Shown: positions 1 to 11,320, numbered from the stretch's first letter. The stretch is 64,000 nt of DNA from Drosophila miranda (GCF_003369915.1 NC_046677.1:8122001-8186000); one strand, 5' to 3'. Numbers and translations: made by a program. Notes: generated from the letters alone by a model not told the origin.

Positions 1-2477
1 GCGCTTCTGACAGATCTCCTCGGTGATGCTCATCCCCGGCAGCCTCTTTGGGGGATTCAAAGTCTTGGGACGCGTAAAATCGAAGCTCTTGCGGCGATTG
101 TTCATTTCTGGCAGCTCTGGCAACTTGCTCAACGACAGATCCTGCAACTGTTTGCCCCCAAACTCACGCACAAAGGCATTCTCGTCCAGCGAACGCGTGA
201 TCTTCTGTGCGTTGTTCAGTTTCTTTAGTGAGACAAGTGCGGGCATGGCCTTGGGCATGGACAGAGGCACACTCAACTCATTTGGCTTCTTCATGGAGCC
301 GCCGCGCACCGAAAAGTCAAAGCTGGGCAGCTGCTCCACGGGTGAACTCTCGAATTTATTGGCCAACTCCTTGACACTGAAAGATGGCGATTTGCTGACT
401 GGCATGGCTGGCATTGGTGCCAGATGGAGTTCTGTTGGCAGCTCGTGCTCCTGTTCCATGTTGTCGGGCAAACTGTCGAGACTATCCAATTCGATTCGAT
501 CACTGTTGACGTTTGGTTTGAGGTCTGGCTCTAAAATGAGTTTCATTTCCTCGCCACGTAGATTTTCGTAGACTGTTTTCGGTTTTCGTAGCTCAATTTT
601 TTCGTAGAGCAATTGGGATTCCTGCTCATCCTCTTCGGTCAGTTCCTGATGCTCCAAGAGCTGTTGCTGCTGCTGCTGCTCCTTTTCCAATTGCAGCAAT
701 TGCTCTGTCATCTCTTCCGCCTTGCTGGCACACACATCGTGCTCCTCCTTCTCGATCTGCTTCAGACAGGCGGGCCGCGTCTCCTGGTCTCTCAGCATCA
801 TCTGATTGACTTCCGTCACCGAATTGCGGAAGAGCTTCACCTGTTCATACACGATATTCTCGTCAAAGTTGGTTTCCAGCAGCTTCTGCTGGGGCTTCTC
901 CTTCTCCGGGGACTTGTAGGTGATGCTTATGGTTGACTTAATGGGACTTGTGGCTGCCACCAGTTTGTGCAGTCCATTGCTGGGCGTCTGCTCAAAGTCC
1001 TCGTACACCGGGGAGCTCTCCTCTGTGGCCAACAGCGAGTGCATGCTGAGATGCCGCTGCAAATGCTGGTAGCCGTATTCGCTGGGCGTTACCGACTGAC
1101 TAGTGTTGTCCGTGAAATTCGAATTGTTGGGCGAGGCAGCGGCTGCTGCTGCCTGCAGTTGTTCCTTCACGGGCAATGTGGCCGCACGATTCGCGGGCTG
1201 CGGCAGGCGTGGCTGCACTGGTTGCAAATCTAATGACAACTCTCGTTTCAGGGCATTCATATCACGCTGTTCCAGGTCTTGGTGATTGTTAAACTGAAAC
1301 ACAGATCGTTAGAGTTGGAAAGAAGTATTGTTTCATTCACTTACATGCTGTCCCAGACTCTCATGAGAGCTACCGCCTCCCATCAGCAGCTGCTGCTGCA
1401 TGTTGGAGGATACCCCAGAGATGCCCGACATCGCTGAGGTTCGCATCAGTGGCTCCATATCGTATTGGGGTGTGGTCACAGCCGAACTGTTCTCAGAGCT
1501 CTCCTCCGTGTCGCACAGCAGCAGGCTGTATCGTGGACTTCTTTGTGGCGTTGTGGGTGTGGCCACCGAAAGCTTTCCCTGCGAATCGGTGGCATCTGGC
1601 GGCAGTTCCACTCGGGGTTTGGTGCGCATTGGTACCGTGTTATTGCTGAAAGAGATTACAGTGGAATCACAGTTGATACAGAAGCCCTTCTTTTGTTCCA
1701 TGATCTACTCACTGCACTGCGGCACGTGGGGTCTGCTCTGGCTTCCCCCCTTGCTGCATGAACGTCCCCTGGTAGCTAAATCTCTCCTTGGCCGCCTGCT
1801 GCTCCTTTCGCTTGGCCCCCAACTGCACTGAGGGATAGCTATACCGCGCCGAGGCAGGAGATGTTGGTCCTGGCACATGCGACCTAGCGGGCTTCGGTGG
1901 CGGATGCACTTCCACGCTGGCAAACTGTTGCTGCACCGTCGGCGCATGCTCAGGCGTGCCGCAATCAATAAACTGTATATCGCAGAGCTGATCCTCCAGC
2001 TTGTAGCGCTTGCAGCAGTTCTCCGCACCCGCTGGCTCGTGGCCGCAATGGTGCTGCGGCCCCGGTTGAGCCGCTGCCGCCACGGCAGTGGCTGGCAATG
2101 GAAGAGGCAGGGCCCTGGCCGACGAGGGAGACAATAGATTGAGACGCGGCTGCTTCTTGGGACTGGGATTCACGCTGTTCGTCTGACTGGAGAACTCCTC
2201 GGGGCGGGCGCGCGTTATCCTGCGCGTGGCGCAGCCCGAGGCCGGGGGGACGTTCTCTTTGCCCACACGCGGGGAACTGACCAGCGATTCGCTCTCCGAA
2301 AAGATGCGCATCTCCGGCTCCTCGCGATCGAAATTGAGCCCATGCTCTGAGAGCTCCCTCGAGGGGCAGGTGGTCACGAGTCCCCGCTGGGGGGACTGCA
2401 GCAGGTCAAAGTACGAGTCATGGGAGACGCTGCGCGAATGACCCACCGTCCGCAGGCTGTCAATGGAATTGGAGCGT
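1..2477 (-). pseudogene. CdGAPr: CdGAPr copy A, 3' part only, truncated by transposon
   Basis: Third copy of the CdGAPr gene, reading leftwards off the window edge. Visible parts are exon 3 (2477 to 1713, 5' end missing), exon 4 (1645-1345) and exon 5 (1293 to beyond position 1), with GT-AG splice sites matching those of the complete copy. It aligns with copy B from 12,969 to 15,445 without any net insertion or deletion over 2,477 bp. Homology stops abruptly at 2477, inside the codons after the serine-rich region of exon 3, where a LOA-like retrotransposon begins. No exon 1, exon 2 or RhoGAP domain remains on this side, so only the proline/glutamine-rich C-terminal tail could be encoded. I see no stop in the parts I read, but without a promoter it is best called a gene fragment. 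Its 3' end is outside the window. Confidence 0.85.
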
Positions 2478-2517
2478 CGGTCCACCGTCTTCAGGCAGCA
2501 GCCGCAGCGAGGGGGGG

Positions 2518-3778
2518 CACGAAAAGCCAATCGGGTCCTTCCAAGTCGGGTGGCTCCAAGGGCGAAGTGGATACCGGGGTGGCTGCCAAGCAGAGCGTAA
2601 TCGCGGCTGGTAAGCGCACCGGGACCGAAGAACCCTTGGGAGCCCCGGCGGGCAGCGTCTCTGCACCACGGGGAGGAAAGCCGTCGTACCAGGACAGGAG
2701 ACGAGCGGCTTTCATCCTGTCCAACGAAGACCCGAACTTCAAGGCGTCAGCCGAAGGAAAGGAGCATAGGCTGTGGGCCTGCTCAATCCTTCCACTGTTC
2801 CAGCCAGCCAAAGCCGGAAAGGGCGCAGCCAAGGCCCCCAACAAGCGGCAACGCTCAGCGGAGAACCCCGCAAATCAGCCAGGCCAAGCCCAGCAAGCCA
2901 AGCGGGTGAAGACCCACCTCACGAACCGGTCGTTTGCTGAGGTGGCGAGGGGCAATACCCTGATCGGTGTCCTGGACAGGGGCGCCGAGGACGGCCATGT
3001 CCCTCGCGATAAGTGGCACCTGGTGGAGAACGAGCTCCAGGACCGGTTCCTACTGGAACTGGAGGAGAACGGCGGACCACCGCCAAAGTGTGAGGACGCA
3101 GGGTGGCATCAAGGCAAGGTGAAAGCCATCGCCTGCCAAGACGCTAGCTCTGCGGCCCTCTACATGAAGGCGGTGGCGGCCCTAAAAGAGGTCTATCCAG
3201 GGGCGAAACTGGAGGCCGTGAAGTGGGAAGATATCCCTAGTCGCCCGAGAGCCAGAGCGTGGGTCTCGGCTAAGCCTGCAGAGCCTGAGAAGATCCTCAG
3301 GTTACTGCAGGTCTGCAACCCCCACCTTCCTACAGCCGATTGGAAGGTGGCAAAGGTGGAGGATATCCAAGGGCAGAGGCGCCAGATTATCCTCGTCCTA
3401 AATGAGGAATCCATTGATCTCCTTGCAAAGTCGGACGGTGTAGTGGATTATGGCTACAAGAAGGTCACCATATCCACTTACAAGTCCGATCGCAAGGGCA
3501 GGCAAGCGGAGGTCGAGCCAGACCCGGAGCTGCCGGAGATCCCGAAAGAGGGGGCCTCGTGCGAGGAGGACAACCCGGCGTCGGATGCGGCGTCCATGAT
3601 GTCGGACGACATCTTGGGCGACTACGCGCTCGACGAGGGCGACCTAGCCAGAGGTCTCAGCCACATCGTTGTCGGGGAGGAGCCGGAGTCCCCTGACAGC
3701 GATCTAGAAGCAACAATGGTGGAGGCGAGCCTCAGGAATGTCGTTGACGCTCCTGCAGATAAACCTCCACCCTTGTAA
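2518..3778 (+). CDS. Non-LTR retrotransposon ORF1 (gag-like), 5' end unclear
   Basis: This is a single open frame of about 420 codons that begins without a clear start codon; the frame runs back through the junction into CdGAPr sequence read on the other strand. The N-terminal third is rich in Lys, Gly, Ala and Pro (basic, nucleic-acid-binding character). The middle holds a globular region with a SFAEVARG stretch, which in LOA-type gag proteins precedes an RNA-binding-like fold, and PRARAWV further on. The C-terminus is very acidic (many Asp/Glu from about codon 335). No CCHC zinc knuckle is visible. The product would package element RNA. It overlaps ORF2 by about 40 bp, usual for coupled translation in these elements. 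Confidence 0.7.
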
Positions 3779-5087
3779 GGCAGCATGCGCTGCTCTACTG
3801 CTCCACCTGGCCAAGGGTGGAGCCGACATAGTCCTCATTCAGGAGCCCTGGATCCTCGGAAGCAGGGTCTCCGGTCTGAGGACTTCTGACTACAAGCTAT
3901 ATGTAGCTGAAACCGCAGGTAAAATTCGTACCTGCATTCTTGCAAAAAGAGAGTTGCACTTATTTTTGCTCCCAAATTTCCCACACCGCAGTTAGCCTCG
4001 AAGGCCAGGAGCGCTCACTGAGGATCTGCTCCGCATACATGGGGCATGAACAACCAGACCCCCCTCCACACGCGCCTCTCCGGGCTCTAATCGCACACTG
4101 CTCGGCCAAGGACATCGGCCTAATTGTGGGGTGCGATGCCAATGCACATCACTGTCAGTGGGGAAGCACTGACACAAACGAAAGGGGTGAGTACCTTTTC
4201 AGTTACTTACTGACCACTCAGATAGTCTTATTAAACCGGGGTAGTGATCCCACCTTTATCATTAAAAACCGCAAGGAGGTCCTGGACCTCACGCTTGCCT
4301 CTCATGAGATACAGCGTAACATTGCATCCTGGAGGGTCCTGGAAGAGCACTCCTTCTCGGACCACAGGTACGTGGAAACTGTTTTCTCCTTCTCAGTACC
4401 GAAGCCAGTCCGATTCCGGAACATCAGGCGGACAAACTGGACTCGGTACTCTGATTACCTCTGTCGTGTTCTCCCTGAGCCCCCATCTGAGGAGGAGTTC
4501 TCCACGGAGGCCACGACTCGTCATCTTAAGATCTTTACCGACGCCTGCAATAAGGCGCTCGACAAAGCATGCCCCTCTGGCAAGAACAGAGGCCGGAAGA
4601 AACCTGAATGGTGGAATCCGAAACTGGGTGAACTCCGGAAAGCCTCCCGGAGACTCTTCAATAAAGCTAAGGCTGAAAACGTTGAGCAAAACTGGGCCGA
4701 ATACAAGGCCAGTCTGTCAACCTACAACAAAGAACTTAGAAAAGCCAAACGCGTAAGTTCTGCAGCGAAATCGAGAGTAACTCAGAAGCCACACGCTTGC
4801 GCAGAGTTCTCTCGAAGACAACACTCACCCTGGGCTACTTGAAGAACACCGACCAGTCGTGGACTACGTCCAGCGAGGAGTCGCTAAATCTTCTCCTAAA
4901 TACCCACTTCCCTGGCTGCGATGAAAACAGACCCAACGACCTCGCGCCTCCTTCTGTCGCCTCAAATGCCATCCTGAGACTGCTAAGCCAGGAGAACATT
5001 TCCTGGGCGATCAGAAGCTTTAAACCCTACAAGTCCGCGGGGCCAGACGGCATTTTCCCTGCCCAACTGATTCACGCGGGACATTGT
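3738..5087 (+). pseudogene. Non-LTR retrotransposon ORF2, endonuclease part with two frameshifts
   Basis: The frame starts at an ATG (MSLTLLQINLHPCK) overlapping the end of ORF1. Endonuclease/exonuclease/phosphatase motifs are in the expected order: N-terminal Q-N, IQEPW (about 3837-3851), GCDANAHH (about 4132-4155), LDLTL (about 4281-4295) and SDHRYVE near 4357. A basic linker follows, then the first RT block near 5035. The reading frame shifts near 3985-3995 and again near 4745-4758, where a few codons appear lost. The RT is cut at about 5087. In a live element this protein nicks target DNA and primes reverse transcription; this copy cannot. Confidence 0.75.
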
Positions 5088-7676
5088 AGTGGTCGCTTGT
5101 CGGGCGGATAGGAAAGCATATTTGTGTTCTTCGCCTGAAAGTATGCCCGATGGTATTTGTACAATTTATATATTTATGTATATAATATATATATAAATAT
5201 ATTTATATATATTGTATTATTTATACAAGTATATATCACACCTCACCGAGATACTTATTAATTATTAAGTTTAGTCCCCATAGTTAGTGTATAGTTAGGT
5301 TGGCTTAATTTCTTGTGGTGGTGTTACATGTTAAATGTTCCTGGTCGTGTGAGGGCTAGCGCCATCTAGGGTTGACATTAAGAATATGCTTAAAAACGAA
5401 CAAAAAATCTCCCCACCATGTCCATAACCATTCAAGGTGAATGGCGAAGGATCGTGCAAAGGCAGATCCGGAGAACAAAATTTTTGTTGGTCAGTAGATC
5501 CGCCCAAATCTTTCTTTCTCCTCGTGGCCGTACAAGCATTCAGTTGCGCGGTGAGAAAAACAAATAATAAAAATAAAATTAAACCGCCGTAAATAACCGT
5601 GGTGTGAAACCAAAGTGCACTCGATCGGGAAAAAAGAACCCAAGAAAGCAGATTGGGCTCTAATCGAAAACGTGAGTACCGGCCTTCGACAGTGCTAGGA
5701 GCCTCGAAGTTAGATTTTCCGACTTTCTCTGTAGTTTCCGCTTGGAGGTGAGCAGCCCCAACACAAAAAAAAAAAACACCTGGAGAAAGAAGGAATTAGC
5801 ACCTCAACCCCATCCCCCTATTTTCGCAGTGCCAGTTCCAACCGGGTAAATATGTGCATGGAGTAACTGTTAGAAAAAGTAGCCTGATCAGTATTTTCAA
5901 ATTCCACATAAGAATCGGCACTTAGTTTGGGAATTATCCAAAAGCTGCAGCCCGAGCTTTAAGCCCCCGCACTACGAACCAGCTGATCCACCAAGTCGCG
6001 GGCAGTGAACTTTGGCTGCGCGAGACGAGGACAGCCGTCTGAACGGGCTTAGTGCGGCGAATTGGCGTAACCGTTTCGCATTCAAAACCGGGCCAAGAAA
6101 CGGAAACCGGTGCTTGCAGTCAGCGTAGGACCGAAGCCGCTTAAATGTTCCTACCGGGTGGGAAAAAATAGTGCACCACGTGTGTACATAACCTCCCGGC
6201 GACCCCTAGTGGTATCGCCTCTCTTGTTCTTCTCGTGATTCGGCCTTACTGTTCCAAACGTTTATTTAAAGTGCAGTGGAGGCCAGCGTTTGTCTTATGT
6301 GCACGTTAGTGTCATTATGTAGGCTGAATGAAAACTGTAAGAGATGTGCCCACATACATATGTATACACCGCCCACTGAAAGCCACTGAGGCCAGTAAGA
6401 TCCCACCGTGACTCGCATTCCCTTGAACCTCGCAGTCCGTTGATATGTCTGTTTTTGTGTAGTTGGATATACTTAGTGTTAATTGTAACAGAAAAAAAAC
6501 CAGAAAAAAAACCCATCAACACATGGAAAGTTTGAAAATGCATTTGATAAAAGCTTAAAAGTTTGAGCTTAAAAGCGTCCGCTCGTCCGGGTCCCCTCCG
6601 CGAGCTTATGCCATGCAGCACGCGCTGTACGATTTTGTTTTTGGTTTGCAGGTAAAAGTTTAATGCACCCACACACAGCCACACGCCCAGCTACGAAAGA
6701 TCTTTCGCCGCGGGAACACAAACAAAAACTGAGTGAGCTTTATAATATACCAACAACATTCAATTTTATTGCCTCCCAAAATTCCGCGAGCGTGGCAAAA
6801 GCTTCGTTCTTTTTTGCTAGAGCTGTTTGTCGGTCGTTGACCTCACACTTTTAAAGTAGTCACAGCTGATTGGCCTTCTGCCTTTACAATACGCTTGGTA
6901 GAACGAATAGTATGTCCAACTACTCCCTGAAGCCGATGTGCTGGGACATGTGTACCTATATTGCGCTATAGTATTATCTTTCTATCTAAGGAAAAATCAT
7001 TAGTTTATATCGCACTATAAAATATCGTATACGCACTTATAACTATTTACACTTATCGTATTTATTTATCTAAATATTCCCTAGTAATAATAGCTATATC
7101 TCTTGTGACGCTTTTCGTTCCTCCTTTTGTCCATTTAGCCTTGTCTTGGAGTTCTCGGTTAGTGTTTCTTTTTTCTTGTAACATGAATATAGTATCTGAA
7201 TATAGTTTCTAATAAAATGATTGTTAAGATGAATATGTGCTAGACGTTACCGCATTTGGGGGAACCATGCCGCTCGTGAGCGAAATAGGATGACCAATAC
7301 CGGACACTCCAGGGATCCTGATATTATTATTGGCTCTTTCAGGATCATGGTAGGGTGGGCGTGGCACGACTCCGTGCCAGCAAAACAGAGATGTCCGCCG
7401 CGGTGGTAGATCCCTACTCCTTCTCTGCACTATCTTTGCCCCACTATACTTTCCGTACCCCTAACGATCCTTTCCTTGTCTGTCCCCCTCCCATTACCAA
7501 AAAGAGTACGCGAATTTTAATAAAATAATACCAGCAGGAGCGAAGCAACCTAACTGGAGGGTTACCCCAAAGAACCCATCCCCATTTCCGACCAGAGATC
7601 AGCCGTGGAAGCGAGCGCGTACTCCTTCTCAGTTAGCCGACCACCAGCTTCATCGTGCGAAGATTCTCTTCGTTAA
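5088..7676. other. Non-coding transposon-like debris, unrecognised
   Basis: This 2.6-kb stretch lies between the broken LOA element and the gypsy-type pol. It contains no credible ORF. It opens with an alternating TA tract (about 5160-5240), then sequence resembling a transposon or retroelement leader. Splice-like signals occur (a GTGAGTACC donor near 5670, TTTTCGCAG near 5822, GGTTTGCAG near 6645), as do two poly-A runs. I searched by eye for a second copy of the LTR at 10,407-11,320 and saw none. It may contain the 5' part of one or more elements, but I recognise no family. Confidence 0.4.
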
Positions 7677-9431
7677 TCGTTACACATCGTCATCGGAGCC
7701 ACGCTAGAAGAACACATCGACCACCTTCGCGAGGTTTTCAGGAGGCTGCAAGAGGCGAACCTCCGACTGAACAGAAACAAGTGTAGCTTCTTCAGGAAGA
7801 GTTTAGTCTACCTCGGCCATGTCATCAGCGAACAAGGCATCCACACGGACCCAGACAAGGTCAGCGCAGTCCAGAAACTAGCACCGCCCACCACACTGAA
7901 AGAACTGCGACGCTGCATCGGGATGGCATCCTGGTACCGACGTTTCGTCCCCAACTTCGCCACGGTGGTCCAGCCCATGACCAACCTGCTCAAAAAGGAC
8001 CAAAAGTGGGAGTGGACAGAGAAACAACATCAGGCGTTCGAGACTCTCAAGGATAGACTCACGCAAGCACCAGTCCTGGCATGCCCCGACTTCGCCGAGC
8101 GATTCGTACTCCAAACGGACGCTAGTTCGTATGGCCTCGGAGCAGTATTGACACAACAGATCAACGGAGCAGAAAGAGTCATCGCCTACGCAAGCCGTCG
8201 ACTACTCAAGGCAGAGGACCAAATATACAAACGAGCCAGCAGCAGAACCAGCGAAGAAGACCCTATCAAATGGAAACTATGTGTCAACAAGGACTACCGC
8301 CGACGCGTGCTAGAAGAGTGCCACGATCATCCGAAAGCAGGACACCTCGGAATCAGGAAGACGGCGACACGAATAGCCCAGAGGTACTACTGGCCCGGAC
8401 TGCACCGAGATATCGCCCGATATATCCAGCAGTGCACCAAGTGCCAGCAGTACAAGGTGAGTCAAACCAAACCAGGAGGGAAGATGCACACCCGCCAAGC
8501 CCAAGAACCACTGGACATCGTCTGCGCCGACTTCATGGGACCATTGCCCCGATCCAAACACGGCAATACTATGTTGCTGGTGTTCATCGACGCCTTCAGC
8601 AAGTGGGTGGAGTTGGTCCCACTACGCAAGGCCACCACCGCACTACTGGAGACCGCTTTCCGGGAACGGATCCTGAGCCGATTCGGAACCCCACGGAAGT
8701 TCGTATGCGACAACGGGACCCAATTCACAAGTCGCTCGTTCCGAAAGTTCTGCAAACTAGCAGGCATGGAATTGGAGTATACGGCGCCCTATACGCCACA
8801 ACAAAACCCCACGGAACGAGCCAACAGGACGATCAAAACCATGATCGCCCAGTACATCGATGGAGACCAGCGGACATGGGACGAGCTGCTGCCCGAAATC
8901 AGCCTAGCCATCAACAGCAGCACATCGGACACCACAGGCTTCAGCCCAGCATTCATCGTACTCGGCCGGGAACCTCGGTTGCCTGGAGCCTTGTACGAAG
9001 AGGCGACCCCAGGACTAGGCGAAGTGACAGAGATCTCAACCGACAAGGCCAAGCGAGACAAGGAAATCTTCGCCATCGTACAGGAAAATACCGAGCAGGC
9101 ATCACAGACGCAGAGCAGGAACTACAACCTACTTCGACGCGAATGGAGACCCACGATCGGGACGCTCGTGATGCTACGCCAACATCACCTGTCCAAAGCG
9201 GCGGACAACTTCGCTGCCAAACTGGCTCCCAAATATGAGGGGCCTTACAAAGTAGTAAAATTTATTTCTCCCACCATAGCACGACTCCAGAAGCATCCAG
9301 GAAGACAACGACGAACGGCCGGACTAGCCGACCTCAAGGCCTACCACGACAACGAGCACACACTCACCAGCGAAGACAACGAAGACAACGATGACGACGA
9401 CCCCAGCACCAGGAAAACCGCGAGTTCATGA
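7677..9431 (+). CDS. Gypsy-type pol fragment: RT end, deleted RNase H, integrase
   Basis: An open frame of about 585 codons. It starts at the end of the RT palm (IVIG, where the YLDD region should be; the catalytic Asp pair is absent) and continues through the RT thumb (CSFFRKSLVYLGHVIS; RRFVPNFA). The RNase H start is recognisable (VLQTDASSYGLGAVL), but after YASRRLLKAE, near 8215-8270, the frame jumps in phase to the pre-integrase region, so most of RNase H is deleted. The integrase has an HHCC zinc-binding region (H near 8330-8345, CTKCQQYK near 8434-8457) and a DDE core with Asp in CADFMGP, Asp in CDNGTQF and Glu in NPTERANR. The tail is acidic. The integrase reads intact, but with RT and RNase H crippled the element could not move by itself. 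Confidence 0.85.
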   Translation, partial: SLHIVIGATLEEHIDHLREVFRRLQEANLRLNRNKCSFFRKSLVYLGHVISEQGIHTDPDKVSAVQKLAPPTTLKELRRCIGMASWYRRFVPNFATVVQPMTNLLKKDQKWEWTEKQHQAFETLKDRLTQAPVLACPDFAERFVLQTDASSYGLGAVLTQQINGAERVIAYASRRLLKAEDQIYKRASSRTSEEDPIKWKLCVNKDYRRRVLEECHDHPKAGHLGIRKTATRIAQRYYWPGLHRDIARYIQQCTKCQQYKVSQTKPGGKMHTRQAQEPLDIVCADFMGPLPRSKHGNTMLLVFIDAFSKWVELVPLRKATTALLETAFRERILSRFGTPRKFVCDNGTQFTSRSFRKFCKLAGMELEYTAPYTPQQNPTERANRTIKTMIAQYIDGDQRTWDELLPEISLAINSSTSDTTGFSPAFIVLGREPRLPGALYEEATPGLGEVTEISTDKAKRDKEIFAIVQENTEQASQTQSRNYNLLRREWRPTIGTLVMLRQHHLSKAADNFAAKLAPKYEGPYKVVKFISPTIARLQKHPGRQRRTAGLADLKAYHDNEHTLTSEDNEDNDDDDPSTRKTASS

Positions 9432-9696
9432 GGGCCACTTATGGTAGTGCGCTGCCGTAATGTCCTCGCCCCGCAAGGGGCAACCGCGTACACACGCAGT
9501 AAGATAGCTTAACTCCCCTTAAGGGATTAGAGTAAGAAATAGCCAGAATCTAGAAAATGCACCGATCAGGGAAACCCAGGGCACAGGGCACCTCAGTGGC
9601 ACAGGTGAGGTTCTAACCAAACAAGGTTTCTTCCCCCCACCAGATCCGACATGGACAACCCAAGGACGAGCGACGCACAGCCTCTAGAGGCAGAGG

Positions 9697-10398
9697 ATGG
9701 CACGGAGGGGCATCCTAGGGGTGCGTCGCCGCCCAGCTCAAGGCAACCACGGTCCACGACCAGCCAACCACAAGCAAAACACCACTCCCCGACCCCGCAA
9801 GCAGAACCGGGCAACACCACGCAGCATGGACCATCAACAGGAGAACCCAAACGGCCCGATCCCGGACACCAGCTGGGACGACGGGTGGCACGCCAGACTG
9901 CAGGAGTGGGACGCGCAGGAGGAGGCGGCAGCCCCGGAAAGAGGGGAGAATCCCGATTGGCAGCCGCTGGACCACGCACCAATGAAGTGGCTATCGCCAG
10001 TTCCCACCGACCACAACGCCCCGAACCCGGAACCGACGAGCTGCACGGCCCGAGAGGCCGAACCAGGAAACCCGAGCCAACCAAAGGAGGACAGCGACCT
10101 GTCATTGGGCTTGGAAGAGGCAGAGGCGGGCGGACTGCTCACAGCGTTCGAGGAGATGCCCGAGCTAAACGCGCTGCAGGAGGAGCAGGAATGGCCAATC
10201 GCCCCAGTCGCCTGGCGGGTAAGCACGCCTGACCGCCGCATCCCGCAAAGCCTGCTGGAAGGCGCCAGCGCTCAGGCAAACGCGGCGCGGCCCGGGCGCA
10301 GCCGGATCCGCAGCCTAGAACACCACGACGGCCAACGCTTCCGCGTATGCATCAGCGGAAATTTGGTGCGCATTTCACCGCGCCCCACCCCGAAGTAG
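9697..10398 (+). CDS. Third ORF of the LTR element, downstream of pol, unknown function
   Basis: A 233-codon frame between pol and the 3' LTR, in the env position. An overlapping ATG at 9651 opens a different frame of 193 codons. The encoded protein starts with an Arg/Pro/Gln-rich region, then an acidic central part rich in Glu, Pro and Trp (SWDDGWHARLQEWDAQEE), and ends with a basic segment (FRVCISGNLVRISPRP). I see no signal peptide, furin site or membrane segment, so nothing supports an envelope glycoprotein. GC content is clearly higher than in the flanking host DNA. It stops 8 bp before the LTR. Function unknown; it could be a accessory or gag-like protein of the element. Confidence 0.45.
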   Translation: MARRGILGVRRRPAQGNHGPRPANHKQNTTPRPRKQNRATPRSMDHQQENPNGPIPDTSWDDGWHARLQEWDAQEEAAAPERGENPDWQPLDHAPMKWLSPVPTDHNAPNPEPTSCTAREAEPGNPSQPKEDSDLSLGLEEAEAGGLLTAFEEMPELNALQEEQEWPIAPVAWRVSTPDRRIPQSLLEGASAQANAARPGRSRIRSLEHHDGQRFRVCISGNLVRISPRPTPK

Positions 10399-10406
10399 GA
10401 AGGGAG

Positions 10407-11320
10407 TGTGAAGGCGTAAGCCTCCACAACACTGACCACGACACCATCCCCTGAAGGGACCGCCCCGACGACTTGTTATCTAATTTCATTATTATTCACT
10501 ATTATCCGATTTTATTACTTCTATTTTTATTAGTATTACCAAGACAAACAACAATGAATCCTTATTTTCACCCATTAAAGTAAGAAATAGGCTAAGAAAC
10601 CCCAAAACAGTAGGCCTTTTTACTTATTAGAACTAAGAGAACCAACCCGAAAGAGATACGCTCGTACGCCCACGCAGCCAAAGCAAGGAAGAGAACGGCT
10701 ATACGCAGACGAAAAGAGACAACATGAAAGAGAACGAAGCGGCAGAGAAGCCGCCGATCGGTATTACGCCCACGCAGCCGAGGAAAAGAGCCGACGGCGA
10801 AGCAGGCAATACACACCCGCAGCCATACACCCACGCAGCCGAGACCGGCAGCCGAAGGCGGCGCAACAGCGAAGCGGCAGAGAAGCTCCGAAAAAGAAAT
10901 AGCCAAAATAGATGTGAAAAACTAGCCGTGACCGCGCCGTGTACGCAATAAGCCGTGTTCGCCCGCACGCGGTGAATAAAACCAGCTGTGACCGCACCCA
11001 AGCGGTGTGCAAAGGAAGCCACCGAAGTGACGAGGACCCGCCGTGGGAGAACAGGACCCAAAGAAGGGACACAAGGGTGAGCCACCTCACGTATGTGCGC
11101 TCTGGGGGGGATAGATCGGTGCAGTAGGCAGGTGTAAGCAGAACATTCCCGCAGTTTCTTTACATATCTATGCCCACATGTTGTTTATGATATTTTTTTT
11201 TGGCGTTTATTTCCCCGCTGCAGGCGCGGGATTTTAAGTAGGGAAATGATCCGAAAACAATAAAGACACCAGCCTCAACCCAATCTCTGTCTCAGAACAT
11301 TCGCCCGTAGGAGTCACTCA
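10407..11320 (+). repeat. 3' LTR of the gypsy-type element
   Basis: It begins TGTGAAGGCG immediately after a polypurine tract (AAGTAGGAAGGGAG) and is proposed to end at CACTCA (11,315-11,320). It contains an AATAAA poly-A signal at about 11,259, which fits an R region near the right end. Length is about 914 bp. The left boundary is well supported by the polypurine tract. The right boundary is inferred from the terminal CA and a change in composition, because no second LTR exists here for comparison. Confidence 0.5.

Larger units (their letters stand above)
2478..5087 (+). mobile_element. LOA/Bilbo-like non-LTR retrotransposon, truncated
   Basis: The insert directly abuts CdGAPr copy A at 2477/2478. 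It has the two-ORF layout of LOA/Jockey-type elements: a gag-like ORF1, then ORF2 with an apurinic endonuclease domain, overlapping ORF1 at 3738-3778. ORF2 ends just after the opening of the reverse transcriptase domain (residues SAGPDG near 5035-5052) at about 5087, where unrelated AT-rich sequence begins. RT core, RNase H, 3' UTR and poly-A tail are absent, so the copy is dead. The assignment to LOA/Bilbo rests on the character of ORF1 and of the endonuclease; related Jockey-group clades are possible. Confidence 0.75.
7677..11320 (+). mobile_element. Gypsy-superfamily LTR retrotransposon, 5'-truncated (Osvaldo/Ulysses-like)
   Basis: The order is partial pol (7677-9431), a further ORF in the env position (to 10,398), a purine-rich tract (10,391-10,406) and a 3' LTR (10,407-11,320). 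Gag, protease and most of RT are missing, and I find no 5' LTR. The frame opens right after an in-frame stop at 7674, close to where homology to RT begins, so the left junction is near 7677. Gypsy superfamily follows from the RT-RNase H-integrase order and integrase motifs. The Osvaldo/Ulysses suggestion is from memory of their long LTRs and is weak. Confidence 0.75.

Noticed and set aside
5340..5385. GCTAGCGCCATCTAGG, resembling an insulator (CTCF-like) core
   Set aside because: A single short match in transposon-like sequence with no other support.
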